A stretch of DNA of 28,304 bases from an uncultured Alistipes sp. GTDB lineage: Bacteria > Bacteroidota > Bacteroidia > Bacteroidales > UBA932. The notes below the pieces were generated by a model. The model saw nothing but the letters and a program-made list of their open reading frames with translations, was not told where the DNA came from and ran no database searches. The stretch spans positions 1-28,304 of the forward strand of contig UQUN01000031.1 in assembly GCA_900544175.1 (NCBI GenBank), given 5' to 3'. Position numbers and translations under genes: made by a program. Below, one piece after another: positions 13,800 through 21,478 of this stretch (position 1 is its first letter; each line of letters starts with the position of its first letter).

Positions 13800-14378
13800 T
13801 CAGTTCGCGTGAGACTTCTGATAAGCATCCATCTCTTCATCAAAGGTCTTCATGAAAAGATGCTGGTCAAAATCCACGGCAAGCTTCTCGTCCTTGCTGA
13901 TCACGTCCTCCATGCTGTCCTCAATCTTGCTGCGGGGCATCTCGATATTGATCCAGTATTCATAGGAACCGTCCGCATTCTGATACACCTTGGTATCCTT
14001 TATGACAGCATTCTGGAGTTCCTGATTGACAACAAGACGTGTATTCTGCTCCATCTTCTGGGAGAAATCCGACTTGGTATCAATATCCACCTGATTCATA
14101 TATCGTTCCGTCACAGACTTCACTATAGAGGAGACCTGTGTGGCGAGTGCCTGACGCGCATTGAGATCCGCAGCTGTCCTGGCCATCTCCATATTCTTGC
14201 TGGTACCCGAGGCAGTAGCACGGAAATACTCCTGGTCTGTTCTGTACTCAGGAGTGCTGAACGGCATGACTATCTCCGTCTTGCCTCCATTGATCGCCTG
14301 CTTCTGTCCTCCGCAGGATGATACTGCCGCCAGTACGGCTATACCGGCACAAACAATAGGGAAAAATTTTGTTTTCAT
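13800..14378 (-). CDS. LPP20-family lipoprotein
   Basis: A 192-residue lipoprotein. The N-terminus has a signal sequence with lipobox-like VSSC (Cys about residue 22). The body contains FRATASGTSKNMEMARTAAD followed by AR-x-x-LA, the pattern typical of the LPP20 domain in which a short strand with A-x-G is followed by a helix rich in A and R. These proteins are usually outer-membrane lipoproteins of unknown role. A strong promoter lies immediately upstream and a terminator follows. The C-terminal part is helical and charged. I am confident it is a lipoprotein and fairly confident of the domain. Confidence 0.75.
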   Translation of the reverse strand: MKTKFFPIVCAGIAVLAAVSSCGGQKQAINGGKTEIVMPFSTPEYRTDQEYFRATASGTSKNMEMARTAADLNARQALATQVSSIVKSVTERYMNQVDIDTKSDFSQKMEQNTRLVVNQELQNAVIKDTKVYQNADGSYEYWINIEMPRSKIEDSMEDVISKDEKLAVDFDQHLFMKTFDEEMDAYQKSHAN

Positions 14379-14405
14379 ACGTTTAATAATTATGGATTAA
14401 TACTA

Positions 14406-14435
14406 CAAATTTAATACTTTTTTTGATAAAGTCAA
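14406..14435 (-). promoter_or_regulatory. Promoter of the LPP20-like gene
   Basis: On the minus strand TTG (plus 14433-14435), 19 nt, TAAATTTG (plus 14406-14413): a perfect Bacteroidota promoter. The leader is about 24 nt. The -33 element touches the fba terminator T run, so the units are packed with no spare DNA. Confidence 0.8.
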
Positions 14436-14473
14436 ATAGAAATAGGAGTGCCTCTGAAATGTGACACTCCTAT
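14436..14473 (-). terminator. fba terminator
   Basis: On the minus strand ATAGGAGTG (plus 14465-14473) pairs perfectly with CACTCCTAT (plus 14442-14450) over 9 bp, followed by a T-rich TTCTATTTG. It closes the aldolase transcript. Confidence 0.7.
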
Positions 14474-14496
14474 CCGTTATTTTTCTCTAAAATTCC

Positions 14497-15459
14497 CTAC
14501 ATCTTGTCATTGCTGCCGAGCACGTAGTTAATCTTATGTACATAGAGATTCTTGAGTTTCTCTCTTGCCGGACCGAGATACTTCCTTGGATCGAACTCCT
14601 CCGGATGTTCCACGAACACCTTGCGGATGGCCGCAGTCATGGCCAGACGTCCGTCACTGTCGATATTGATTTTGCAAACAGCCGATTTCGCAGCCTCCCG
14701 GAGCTGGTCCTCGGGAATACCTATTGAGTCTTTAAGATGTCCGCCGTATTTGTTTATCTCAGCGACTATGTCCTGGGGAACCGAAGATGAACCGTGAAGC
14801 ACTATAGGGAATCCCGGTATACGCTTCTCTATTTCATGCAGTATGTCCAGCCTTATCTCCGGTTTCTGCCCCGGCTTGAACTTATACGCGCCGTGCGACG
14901 TACCTATGGATATGGCAAGAGAATCCACTCCTGTCTTCTTGACGAAATCCTCCACTTCTTCCGGACGGGTGTACGTATGGTTCTCGGCCTTCACGTCATC
15001 CTCGACACCGGCCAGGACTCCAAGCTCGCCCTCTACGGTAACATCGTACTGATGGGCATACTCCACCACCTTTCTGGTCAGAGCCACATTCTCGTCATAT
15101 GGCTTTGACGAACCGTCTATCATGACGGAGGAAAAACCGAACTCGATGCAGGACTTGCAAAGTTCGAAGGTATCACCATGATCAAGGTGCAGCACGATAG
15201 GAACCGCACAGCCCAGTTCCTTGGCATACTCCACACCACCCTGGGCCATATAACGCAGAATAGTCTGGTTTGCATACTTTCTGGCACCGCTCGACACCTG
15301 GAGAATCACAGGTGACTTAGTTTCTACACAAGCCTGTATGATGGCCTGCATCTGCTCCATGTTGTTGAAATTGAACGCGGGGATGGCATATCCTCCGGTA
15401 ATGGCCTTTTTAAACAGCTCCCTCGAGTTGACAAGACCGAGATCCTTGTAAGATACCAT
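14497..15459 (-). CDS. fba: Class II fructose-bisphosphate aldolase
   Basis: A 320-residue enzyme that splits fructose 1,6-bisphosphate to glyceraldehyde 3-phosphate and dihydroxyacetone phosphate in glycolysis (and the reverse in gluconeogenesis). The zinc-type active site is visible: HLDHGD (about residues 91-96), VEGELGVLAG (Glu), SIGTSHGAYKF (His) and VLHGSSSVP (His and phosphate-binding Ser). Length and motifs place it in the class II, type B group; it is cytoplasmic. It has its own promoter and terminator, and its promoter overlaps the divergent gmk promoter. Confidence 0.95.
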   Translation of the reverse strand: MVSYKDLGLVNSRELFKKAITGGYAIPAFNFNNMEQMQAIIQACVETKSPVILQVSSGARKYANQTILRYMAQGGVEYAKELGCAVPIVLHLDHGDTFELCKSCIEFGFSSVMIDGSSKPYDENVALTRKVVEYAHQYDVTVEGELGVLAGVEDDVKAENHTYTRPEEVEDFVKKTGVDSLAISIGTSHGAYKFKPGQKPEIRLDILHEIEKRIPGFPIVLHGSSSVPQDIVAEINKYGGHLKDSIGIPEDQLREAAKSAVCKINIDSDGRLAMTAAIRKVFVEHPEEFDPRKYLGPAREKLKNLYVHKINYVLGSNDKM

Positions 15460-15491
15460 AAATATATCGTTTAAAGTTAACTTCTGATAAA

Positions 15492-15523
15492 TTGCATATC
15501 TAACGCAAATTTAGATATTTTTG
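15492..15523 (+). promoter_or_regulatory. gmk promoter placed at the start codon
   Basis: TTG (15492-15494), 21 nt, TATTTTTG (15516-15523): a match to TAnnTTTG. The gmk ATG is at 15528, only 4 nt after the box. Transcription would begin at or next to the start codon, so the mRNA would be leaderless. Confidence 0.7.
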
Positions 15524-15535
15524 CAGAATGAACAA
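15506..15535 (-). promoter_or_regulatory. fba promoter, overlapping the gmk promoter
   Basis: On the minus strand TTG (plus 15533-15535), 19 nt, TAAATTTG (plus 15506-15513): a perfect match. The leader is about 43 nt. Its -33 element lies inside the first codons of gmk, so RNA polymerase cannot use both promoters at once. Confidence 0.75.
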
Positions 15536-16100
15536 AAAAGTAATCATTTTCTCAGCTCCGTCAGGAGCAGGCAAGAGCACAGTAGTAAGGCATCTGCTGG
15601 AGAAATATCCTTTTCTGGAATTCTCCATCTCCGCCACATCAAGAGCCCCGAGAGGTTCTGAGCGCAATGGCGTAGAATATTATTTCTTCTCCATCAGACA
15701 ATTCAAGGACCTGATAGCACAGAATGCGTTCGTAGAATACGAGGAAGTATATCCCGACGCCTTTTACGGCACTCTCCGTTCCGAAGTAGAACGTATCTGG
15801 GCCAAAGGACATGTTATTGTATTCGACATCGATGTCAAGGGCGGAGTCAATCTTAAACGCATCTTCGGAGACAGGGCCATGTCCGTATTCATCAAGCCGC
15901 CATCTGTCGAGGAACTGCGCCGCAGGCTCCACAACCGTGGGACAGACTCCCCGGAAGCCATAGAGCGCAGGGTCGCAAAAGCTGCTGAAGAACTCGAATA
16001 CGAAGCCAGATTTGACGAAGTTCTGGAAAATGACTGCCTCGACCGCACCCTTGCCGAAGCCGACAATCTGATTGAAAGTTTCACCGGCCTTAAAGCCTGA
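15528..16100 (+). CDS. gmk: Guanylate kinase
   Basis: A 190-residue enzyme that phosphorylates GMP to GDP with ATP, needed for GTP, dGTP and (p)ppGpp supply. The P-loop SAPSGAGKST is at residues 9-18. The GMP-binding part has the usual SATSRAPRGSERNGVEYYF and the core has DIDVKGGVNLKR. The length is normal. The start MNKKVIIFSAPSGAGK is certain because the P-loop is at the right distance. nadD follows 12 nt later on the same strand, so they form an operon. Confidence 0.97.
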   Translation: MNKKVIIFSAPSGAGKSTVVRHLLEKYPFLEFSISATSRAPRGSERNGVEYYFFSIRQFKDLIAQNAFVEYEEVYPDAFYGTLRSEVERIWAKGHVIVFDIDVKGGVNLKRIFGDRAMSVFIKPPSVEELRRRLHNRGTDSPEAIERRVAKAAEELEYEARFDEVLENDCLDRTLAEADNLIESFTGLKA

Positions 16101-16112
16101 CATATCCGGAAC

Positions 16113-16643
16113 ATGAACAAAATACTTTACTTCGGTTCATTCAATCCTGTCCACTACGGCCATACAGGTATTGCCAGACACATCGCGACCATGCCCGAGG
16201 CGGATGAAGTCGTCATCATCCCTTCTCCGCACAATCCCTTCAAGGACAGGTCCATGTTGGCAGACCCGGCCCAACGTCTGCAGCAAGTACGCCTGGCATT
16301 CGATGGCATATCCCCGAAAATCTCTGTTTCCGATATAGAATATCATTTACAGGAACCTCTGTACACCATCAAGACACTGCATGAACTCAGCCGCAGAGAC
16401 CCCGACACAGAACTGGTCCTGCTCATAGGCGCCGACAATATAGGCAATATAGGCAGATGGTACAAAGGCATGGACATACTTCACGAATACCGCATATGGG
16501 TATACCCCCGCATAGGATATGACGGTGAAAGCATCTGCCGCAAATACAGCGGCAGAACCGACGTGAAGGGAGTCCTCTATCTATGTGACGCCCCCCTGTT
16601 CGACATATCCTCGACAATGATCAGGGAACGGGAAATATACTGA
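16113..16643 (+). CDS. nadD: Nicotinate-nucleotide adenylyltransferase
   Basis: A 176-residue enzyme that joins nicotinate mononucleotide and ATP to make deamido-NAD in NAD synthesis. The nucleotidyltransferase signature GSFNPVHYGH (residues 8-17) and the downstream FDISSTMIRERE are present, as is LIGADNI in the middle. It is slightly short for the family but complete at both motifs. It follows gmk by 12 nt and is closed by a terminator that also serves dnaK from the other side. Confidence 0.93.
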   Translation: MNKILYFGSFNPVHYGHTGIARHIATMPEADEVVIIPSPHNPFKDRSMLADPAQRLQQVRLAFDGISPKISVSDIEYHLQEPLYTIKTLHELSRRDPDTELVLLIGADNIGNIGRWYKGMDILHEYRIWVYPRIGYDGESICRKYSGRTDVKGVLYLCDAPLFDISSTMIREREIY

Positions 16644-16720
16644 AGTGACATTACCGGACTGCCGGAAGACACACAGCCGTCGCAAGCATCCGGCTGTCAT
16701 GATCATGACGGTATGCGTCA

Positions 16721-16766
16721 AAAAAAGGGCTGCGCCGTAAAACTTCATTACGACACAGCCCCTTTT
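16721..16766. terminator. Bidirectional terminator between nadD and dnaK
   Basis: An imperfect stem of about 15 bp built around GGGCTG and CAGCCC, flanked by A runs on the left and T runs on the right, can stop nadD transcripts on the plus strand and dnaK transcripts on the minus strand. Confidence 0.75.
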
Positions 16767-16789
16767 GATTATCAATATGTCTATCGGTA

Positions 16790-18724
16790 CTATTTCACTT
16801 CCTCGTAGTCTACATCCTTGACATTGTCATCACCTGAACCGGAGTTGGAACTGCTGCCGGAAGAAGAGCTACTGCCTGCCTGGCTGCCTGAGTCTGAAGC
16901 ACTTGCTGAAGGACCGGACTGGGCGGCGCGGGCCATGTCTTCGGAAGCGGCGTGCCATGCGTTGTTCAGGGCCTCGGTAGCACGGTCGATGTCGGATATG
17001 TTCTGCGACTTGTGGGCTTCCTTGAGCTGTCCGAGGGCATTCTCTATAGCACCCTTCTTGTCTGCCGGAATCTTGTCACCGTACTCCTTGAGGTTCTTCT
17101 CACTCTGGAAGATAAGGGCATCGGCTCCGTTGATCTTGTCGATCTTCTCACGCTCAGCCTTGTCTGCGGCCTCATTGGCCTTGGCTTCGTCACGCATCCT
17201 CTTGATCTCGTCCTCGCTCAGGCCGGAAGAAGCCTCGATACGTATCTTCTGCTCCTTACCCGTAGCCTTATCCTTGGCGGATACGTTCAGGATGCCGTTG
17301 GCATCGATATCGAAAGTAACTTCGATCTGAGGAATACCACGCGGTGCGGGGGTGATGCCGTCAAGGTGGAAACGGCCTATGGTCTTGTTGTCACGGGCCA
17401 TGGAACGCTCTCCCTGCAGAACGTGGATCTCAACTGAAGGCTGGTTGTCGCTGGCTGTCGAGAATACCTCCGACTTACGCGTAGGAATGGTGGTGTTGGC
17501 GTCAATAAGCTTGGTCATCACACCGCCGAGGGTCTCGATACCGAGTGACAGAGGGGTCACATCCAGCAGAAGGACATCCTTCACGTCACCCGCAAGCACA
17601 CCTCCCTGTATGGCAGCACCTACGGCCACTACCTCATCAGGGTTAACACCCTTGTTGGGAGCCTTTCCGAAGAACTTCTCAACGATCTGCTGGATGGCGG
17701 GGATACGGGTAGAACCGCCTACGAGAAGAACTTCGTCAATATCGGACACTTTCAGACCGGCATCGGAGACAGCCTTGCGGCAAGGCTCGATGGTTCTCTG
17801 GATCAGGTCATCGCACAACTGTTCGAACTTGGCCCTGGTAAGGGTCTTTACCAGATGTTTGGGCACACCGTCCACAGGCATGATATAAGGCAGGTTGATC
17901 TCAGTGGAGGTCTGGCTTGAAAGCTCGATCTTGGCCTTCTCTGCTGCCTCTTTCAGTCTCTGCAGGGCCATAGGGTCCTTTCTCAGGTCCACACCCGGAT
18001 TGTCATTCATGAACTCAGTGGCCATCCAGTCGATGATCCTGTGGTCGAAGTCATCACCGCCGAGGTGCGTATCACCGTTGGTTGACTTGACCTCGAAGAC
18101 TCCGTCGCCGAGTTCGAGAATCGATATATCGAATGTTCCGCCGCCGAGGTCGTAAACGGCCACCTTCATATCGTTCTTCTTCTTGTCCATACCGTATGCC
18201 AGGGCAGCTGCGGTAGGCTCGTTGATGATACGCTTTACCTTCAGACCTGCAATCTCACCGGCCTCTTTGGTAGCCTGCCTCTGAGAATCACTGAAGTATG
18301 CAGGTACTGTAATGACGGCCTCGGTAACTTCCTGTCCAAGATAATCCTCCGCGGTCTTCTTCATCTTCTGAAGAATCATGGCCGAAATCTCCTGGGGAGA
18401 ATACAGACGACCGTCAATGTCGACACGCGCCGTACCGTTGTCACCGCGCACTACCTTGTACGGTACGCGGGATATCTCATTCTGTACTCTCTCGTAAGGC
18501 TCACCCATGAATCTCTTTATAGAGAATATAGTCTTGTAAGGATTGGTGATGGCCTGCCTCTTGGCCGGATCACCGATCTTTCTTTCACCATTGTCTGTAA
18601 ATGCCACTACAGAAGGTGTTGTTCTTTTGCCCTCACTGTTGATGATCACAGTGGGCTCGTTACCCTCCATCACTGCTACGCAGGAGTTCGTGGTTCCAAG
18701 GTCTATTCCAATAATCTTTCCCAT
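16790..18724 (-). CDS. dnaK: Chaperone DnaK (Hsp70)
   Basis: A 644-residue Hsp70. The start MGKIIGIDLGTTNSCVAV holds the phosphate-1 motif. YDLGGGTFDISILELG and VLLVGGSTRIPAIQ are the other nucleotide-binding signatures. The substrate-binding domain (about 390-505) and helical lid follow, and the tail is a long Ser/Gly/Asp-rich linker ending VKDVDYEEVK, the conserved EEV-type end. It works with GrpE and DnaJ encoded at 10425-12200. It is alone on its transcript. Upstream at 18821-18833 there is a palindrome also found before grpE. Confidence 0.98.
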   Translation of the reverse strand: MGKIIGIDLGTTNSCVAVMEGNEPTVIINSEGKRTTPSVVAFTDNGERKIGDPAKRQAITNPYKTIFSIKRFMGEPYERVQNEISRVPYKVVRGDNGTARVDIDGRLYSPQEISAMILQKMKKTAEDYLGQEVTEAVITVPAYFSDSQRQATKEAGEIAGLKVKRIINEPTAAALAYGMDKKKNDMKVAVYDLGGGTFDISILELGDGVFEVKSTNGDTHLGGDDFDHRIIDWMATEFMNDNPGVDLRKDPMALQRLKEAAEKAKIELSSQTSTEINLPYIMPVDGVPKHLVKTLTRAKFEQLCDDLIQRTIEPCRKAVSDAGLKVSDIDEVLLVGGSTRIPAIQQIVEKFFGKAPNKGVNPDEVVAVGAAIQGGVLAGDVKDVLLLDVTPLSLGIETLGGVMTKLIDANTTIPTRKSEVFSTASDNQPSVEIHVLQGERSMARDNKTIGRFHLDGITPAPRGIPQIEVTFDIDANGILNVSAKDKATGKEQKIRIEASSGLSEDEIKRMRDEAKANEAADKAEREKIDKINGADALIFQSEKNLKEYGDKIPADKKGAIENALGQLKEAHKSQNISDIDRATEALNNAWHAASEDMARAAQSGPSASASDSGSQAGSSSSSGSSSNSGSGDDNVKDVDYEEVK

Positions 18725-18820
18725 AATCTATGTATTTTTAATTTTTTCTGTTGTCATTGCCGCCTGTGTCTCAGGCAACCGAAGGGATTTTCAACTAAGA
18801 TTGTGCCAAATCCCAAAAAC

Positions 18821-18833
18821 TGACAACCTGTCA
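18821..18833. promoter_or_regulatory. Palindrome TGACA-N3-TGTCA between dnaK and panB
   Basis: TGACAACCTGTCA is a perfect 5-3-5 inverted repeat 97 nt from the dnaK start. A near copy stands before grpE (12260-12272). It is not CIRCE. I infer a shared operator for the chaperone genes, without proof. Confidence 0.4.
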
Positions 18834-18835
18834 TA

Positions 18836-18866
18836 TTGTATATGTGGTAATTATTGTATTCCTTTG
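18836..18866 (+). promoter_or_regulatory. panB promoter candidate
   Basis: TTG (18836-18838), 20 nt, TTCCTTTG (18859-18866): one mismatch to TAnnTTTG. The leader to the ATG at 18901 would be about 31 nt. Confidence 0.5.
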
Positions 18867-18900
18867 CAGGTCCAAACCAAACCAAGAAACAGGCAAAGAC

Positions 18901-19716
18901 ATGTCAACAGAAGGCAACGTAAGGGTGATGACTACCCACAGACTGCTGGAAATGAAGCAGAAAGGCGAGAAAATAGCCATGCTTACAGCTTACGACTACA
19001 CATCAGCACGCACGCTCGACGAGGCCGGCATAGACGTAATCCTCGTAGGTGATTCGGCCGCCAACGTGATAGCCGGCCATGAGACAACCCTGCCCATCAC
19101 CATTGAACAGATGATATATCATGCCCAGAGTGTCACAAGGGCTGTGAAGAATCCTCTCGTAGTGGTGGACATGCCCTTCGGTTCATATCAGGGCAACTCT
19201 AAGATGGCTGTCAGCAACGCCATCCGCATCATGAAGGAATCGGAAGCCGATGCAGTGAAAATAGAGGGTGGCACGGAGATCCTCGAATCGGTCGAACGCA
19301 TTCTCTCCGCCGGTATCCCTGTAATGGGACATCTGGGCCTGACTCCGCAGTCCATCCACAAGTTCGGGACGTATGCAGTAAGGGCCAAGGAGGAAGATGA
19401 GGCGGAAAGGCTGGTAAATGATGCAGTGGCTCTTGAAAATGCAGGCTGCTTCGCCCTCGTACTCGAGAAAATACCGGCAATGCTGGGAAAGAAGGTAGCC
19501 GGCACTCTCAAGATTCCGGTTATCGGAATCGGAGCCGGCAGGTACGTTGACGGACAGGTTCTTGTCATGCATGACATGCTCGGACTGACCAATGAGTTCT
19601 CTCCACGTTTCCTCCGCCGGTACGCCAATATGCACGATATATGCCTGGATGCATTCAGACACTACATAGACGATGTCAAATCCTGCAGTTTTCCCGATGA
19701 CAGCGAACAGTACTGA
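18901..19716 (+). CDS. panB: 3-methyl-2-oxobutanoate hydroxymethyltransferase
   Basis: The ATG at 18901 (MSTEGNVRVMTTHRLLEMKQ) gives 271 residues, the usual length; the frame extends upstream but that part is unlike PanB. The enzyme transfers a hydroxymethyl group from methylene-THF to alpha-ketoisovalerate, the first committed step of pantothenate and coenzyme A synthesis. The barrel motifs AMLTAYDYTSARTLDEAGID, ILVGDSAANVIAGHETTLPI, GHLGLTPQS and IPVIGIGAG are present. The downstream pseudouridine synthase gene overlaps its 3' end, so they are co-transcribed. Confidence 0.95.
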   Translation: MSTEGNVRVMTTHRLLEMKQKGEKIAMLTAYDYTSARTLDEAGIDVILVGDSAANVIAGHETTLPITIEQMIYHAQSVTRAVKNPLVVVDMPFGSYQGNSKMAVSNAIRIMKESEADAVKIEGGTEILESVERILSAGIPVMGHLGLTPQSIHKFGTYAVRAKEEDEAERLVNDAVALENAGCFALVLEKIPAMLGKKVAGTLKIPVIGIGAGRYVDGQVLVMHDMLGLTNEFSPRFLRRYANMHDICLDAFRHYIDDVKSCSFPDDSEQY

Positions 19717-20428
19717 GCCGGGACATACCGGCAATGTCTACCGGAGACTGACAAATGACGAATACGAGGACATTTCGTCCCGAATACTCTACGAGGACAA
19801 CCATGTCATGGTATTCAACAAAAACGCCGGAGAGATAGTCCAGAGCGACAAAACCGGTGACGAGTCCCTTCCTGAGAAACTGAAAGCCTTCATCGCACAG
19901 CGTAACGGCAAACCAGGGAAAGTGTTCATCGGTGTACCCCACCGTCTGGACAGGCCGGTCAGCGGCGCCGTCATATTCGCAAAGACATCCAAGGCCCTTG
20001 AGCGTCTGGCCAGGGAATTCAGAGACGGCAATGCCGGCAAGACCTACTGGGCACTGACAGAGAAATGCCCGGATCCTCAGGAAGGAGAGATACACTCCTG
20101 GATGACAAGGAACGAAAAGCAGAACAAATCATACAGTCACGTGCTGCCATGTCCCGGGGCAAAGGAAGCCGTTCTCCGCTACCGTACGATCAGGTCCACA
20201 AGAAACTATTATCTTGTAGAAGTACAGCTTCTGACCGGACGCCACCACCAGATAAGATGCCAGCTGGCCTCCATAGGCTGCCCCATAAAAGGAGATCTCA
20301 AATACGGAGCACGCAGGTCCAACCCCGACGGCAGCATCTCTCTGCATGCAAGAGAGATCACATTCATACATCCGACACGCAGGGAAGCTGTCACTGTCAC
20401 CGCTCCCACTCCTATGGAACGGATGTAA
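19697..20428 (+). CDS. RluA-family pseudouridine synthase
   Basis: 243 residues from the ATG at 19697, or 251 from 19673; both overlap the end of panB. The RluA signature HRLDRPVSGAVIFAKT contains the catalytic Asp. RHHQIRCQLASIGCPIKGD and LHAREITFIHP further support it. The family isomerises uridine to pseudouridine in rRNA or tRNA. I cannot tell which base. There is no S4 domain, so this is the short type. It converges with the mltF-like gene, with 17 bp of overlap at the ends. Confidence 0.9.
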   Translation: MTANSTEPGHTGNVYRRLTNDEYEDISSRILYEDNHVMVFNKNAGEIVQSDKTGDESLPEKLKAFIAQRNGKPGKVFIGVPHRLDRPVSGAVIFAKTSKALERLAREFRDGNAGKTYWALTEKCPDPQEGEIHSWMTRNEKQNKSYSHVLPCPGAKEAVLRYRTIRSTRNYYLVEVQLLTGRHHQIRCQLASIGCPIKGDLKYGARRSNPDGSISLHAREITFIHPTRREAVTVTAPTPMERM

Positions 20429-21464
20429 GATACTTCTCGTAGATCGAGAGCACATCACTGACATAACGGACTGTCTCCTGCCCTGAGAATCGTCCGTGCC
20501 GGAGATAATCGGCACCCTCGATACCGTCAATGTCGGCCATAAGCGGTATTGTCGCCGCAACTGTCTCCCAATCGGTGCAGTCACGGCCATGATCCTTCGT
20601 AAAATTGATGCAGTCCTCGATCCGGCTCTCACCAGCATTGTATGCCGCAAGTGTAAATTTCACCACATTCACAGAATCCAGACCTCTTTCACGATATCGT
20701 TGCTGGATACGGAACAGATGCATCGTACCTGCCTTGATGTTCTCTTCGGGATCAAAAAGATCGGATATTCCATACGACAAAGCAGTAGAATGCATCACCT
20801 GCATCAGTCCCACAGCACCACGACGCGAGTATGCATTCAGCGAAAAACGGGACTCCTTGAATATGAGTGCGGAAAGAAGTCTCCAGTCCCAGCCGAGATA
20901 ACGGCTGTATAATTTGACTGTCTCATCGTAAGGCGATATTCTGTCAGTCAGACCGGCCTTTAAATTATAGGGCATGACGAACCTGTACCGAAGCTCATCA
21001 TACGCATCCCCGCGCGTATACAGGCCCAACCAGAAGTTTATCCATTGCAACAGGCACGTATCGTTCTTCCTCACGGCCCATGCGTACCCGTCAAAAGGGA
21101 TACTGACAGCCACACTGTCCTCAAACTGCCGGAAGACAGAGTCAGAAAGGCTTACAGCGACTATGTCCAGCAGACTGTCGGACAACATCGACCAATAGTC
21201 ACCACACTCATGACTGCTGCAAATGTCAACATCTATTCCACACGTGTCGGCGAATCCGGACAGCATCATGTACTGAAAGCCGGCAAAGAAACCGCTGCGC
21301 GAATACATGCCGCCGTCCATTCCGACACAGGCAGACAGCGGTTCCATCAACCGCACCTTGTACCCGCACGTACCTGTACGAACCGGTCCGCTCCAATACC
21401 TGATGACAATGCCTGCTGCAAAAATGAAAATGACTACGGCAGCTGTCCTGAGATATCTTCCCAT
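20412..21464 (-). CDS. MltF-like lytic transglycosylase
   Basis: A 350-residue protein with an N-terminal membrane anchor or uncleaved signal (AAVVIFIFAAGIVIRY). About residues 35-190 look like the solute-binding-like regulatory domain of MltF. The catalytic part follows: ALIFKESRFSLNAYSRRGAV (Glu204, general acid), GLMQVM and FTLAAYNAGESRI, the SLT domain signature. These enzymes cut glycan strands of peptidoglycan into anhydro-muropeptides. The gene begins 14 nt after the porin stop, so the two form an operon. Nearby amgK and murU could recycle its products. Confidence 0.85.
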   Translation of the reverse strand: MGRYLRTAAVVIFIFAAGIVIRYWSGPVRTGTCGYKVRLMEPLSACVGMDGGMYSRSGFFAGFQYMMLSGFADTCGIDVDICSSHECGDYWSMLSDSLLDIVAVSLSDSVFRQFEDSVAVSIPFDGYAWAVRKNDTCLLQWINFWLGLYTRGDAYDELRYRFVMPYNLKAGLTDRISPYDETVKLYSRYLGWDWRLLSALIFKESRFSLNAYSRRGAVGLMQVMHSTALSYGISDLFDPEENIKAGTMHLFRIQQRYRERGLDSVNVVKFTLAAYNAGESRIEDCINFTKDHGRDCTDWETVAATIPLMADIDGIEGADYLRHGRFSGQETVRYVSDVLSIYEKYLTSVP

Positions 21465-21478
21465 AACTCACCCCGGCT

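Noticed and set aside
18725..18843. sigma-54 or CIRCE control of dnaK
   Set aside because: A TGGCAC occurs but the expected GC at the -12 position is missing, and no TTAGCACTC-N9-GAGTGCTAA repeat exists.
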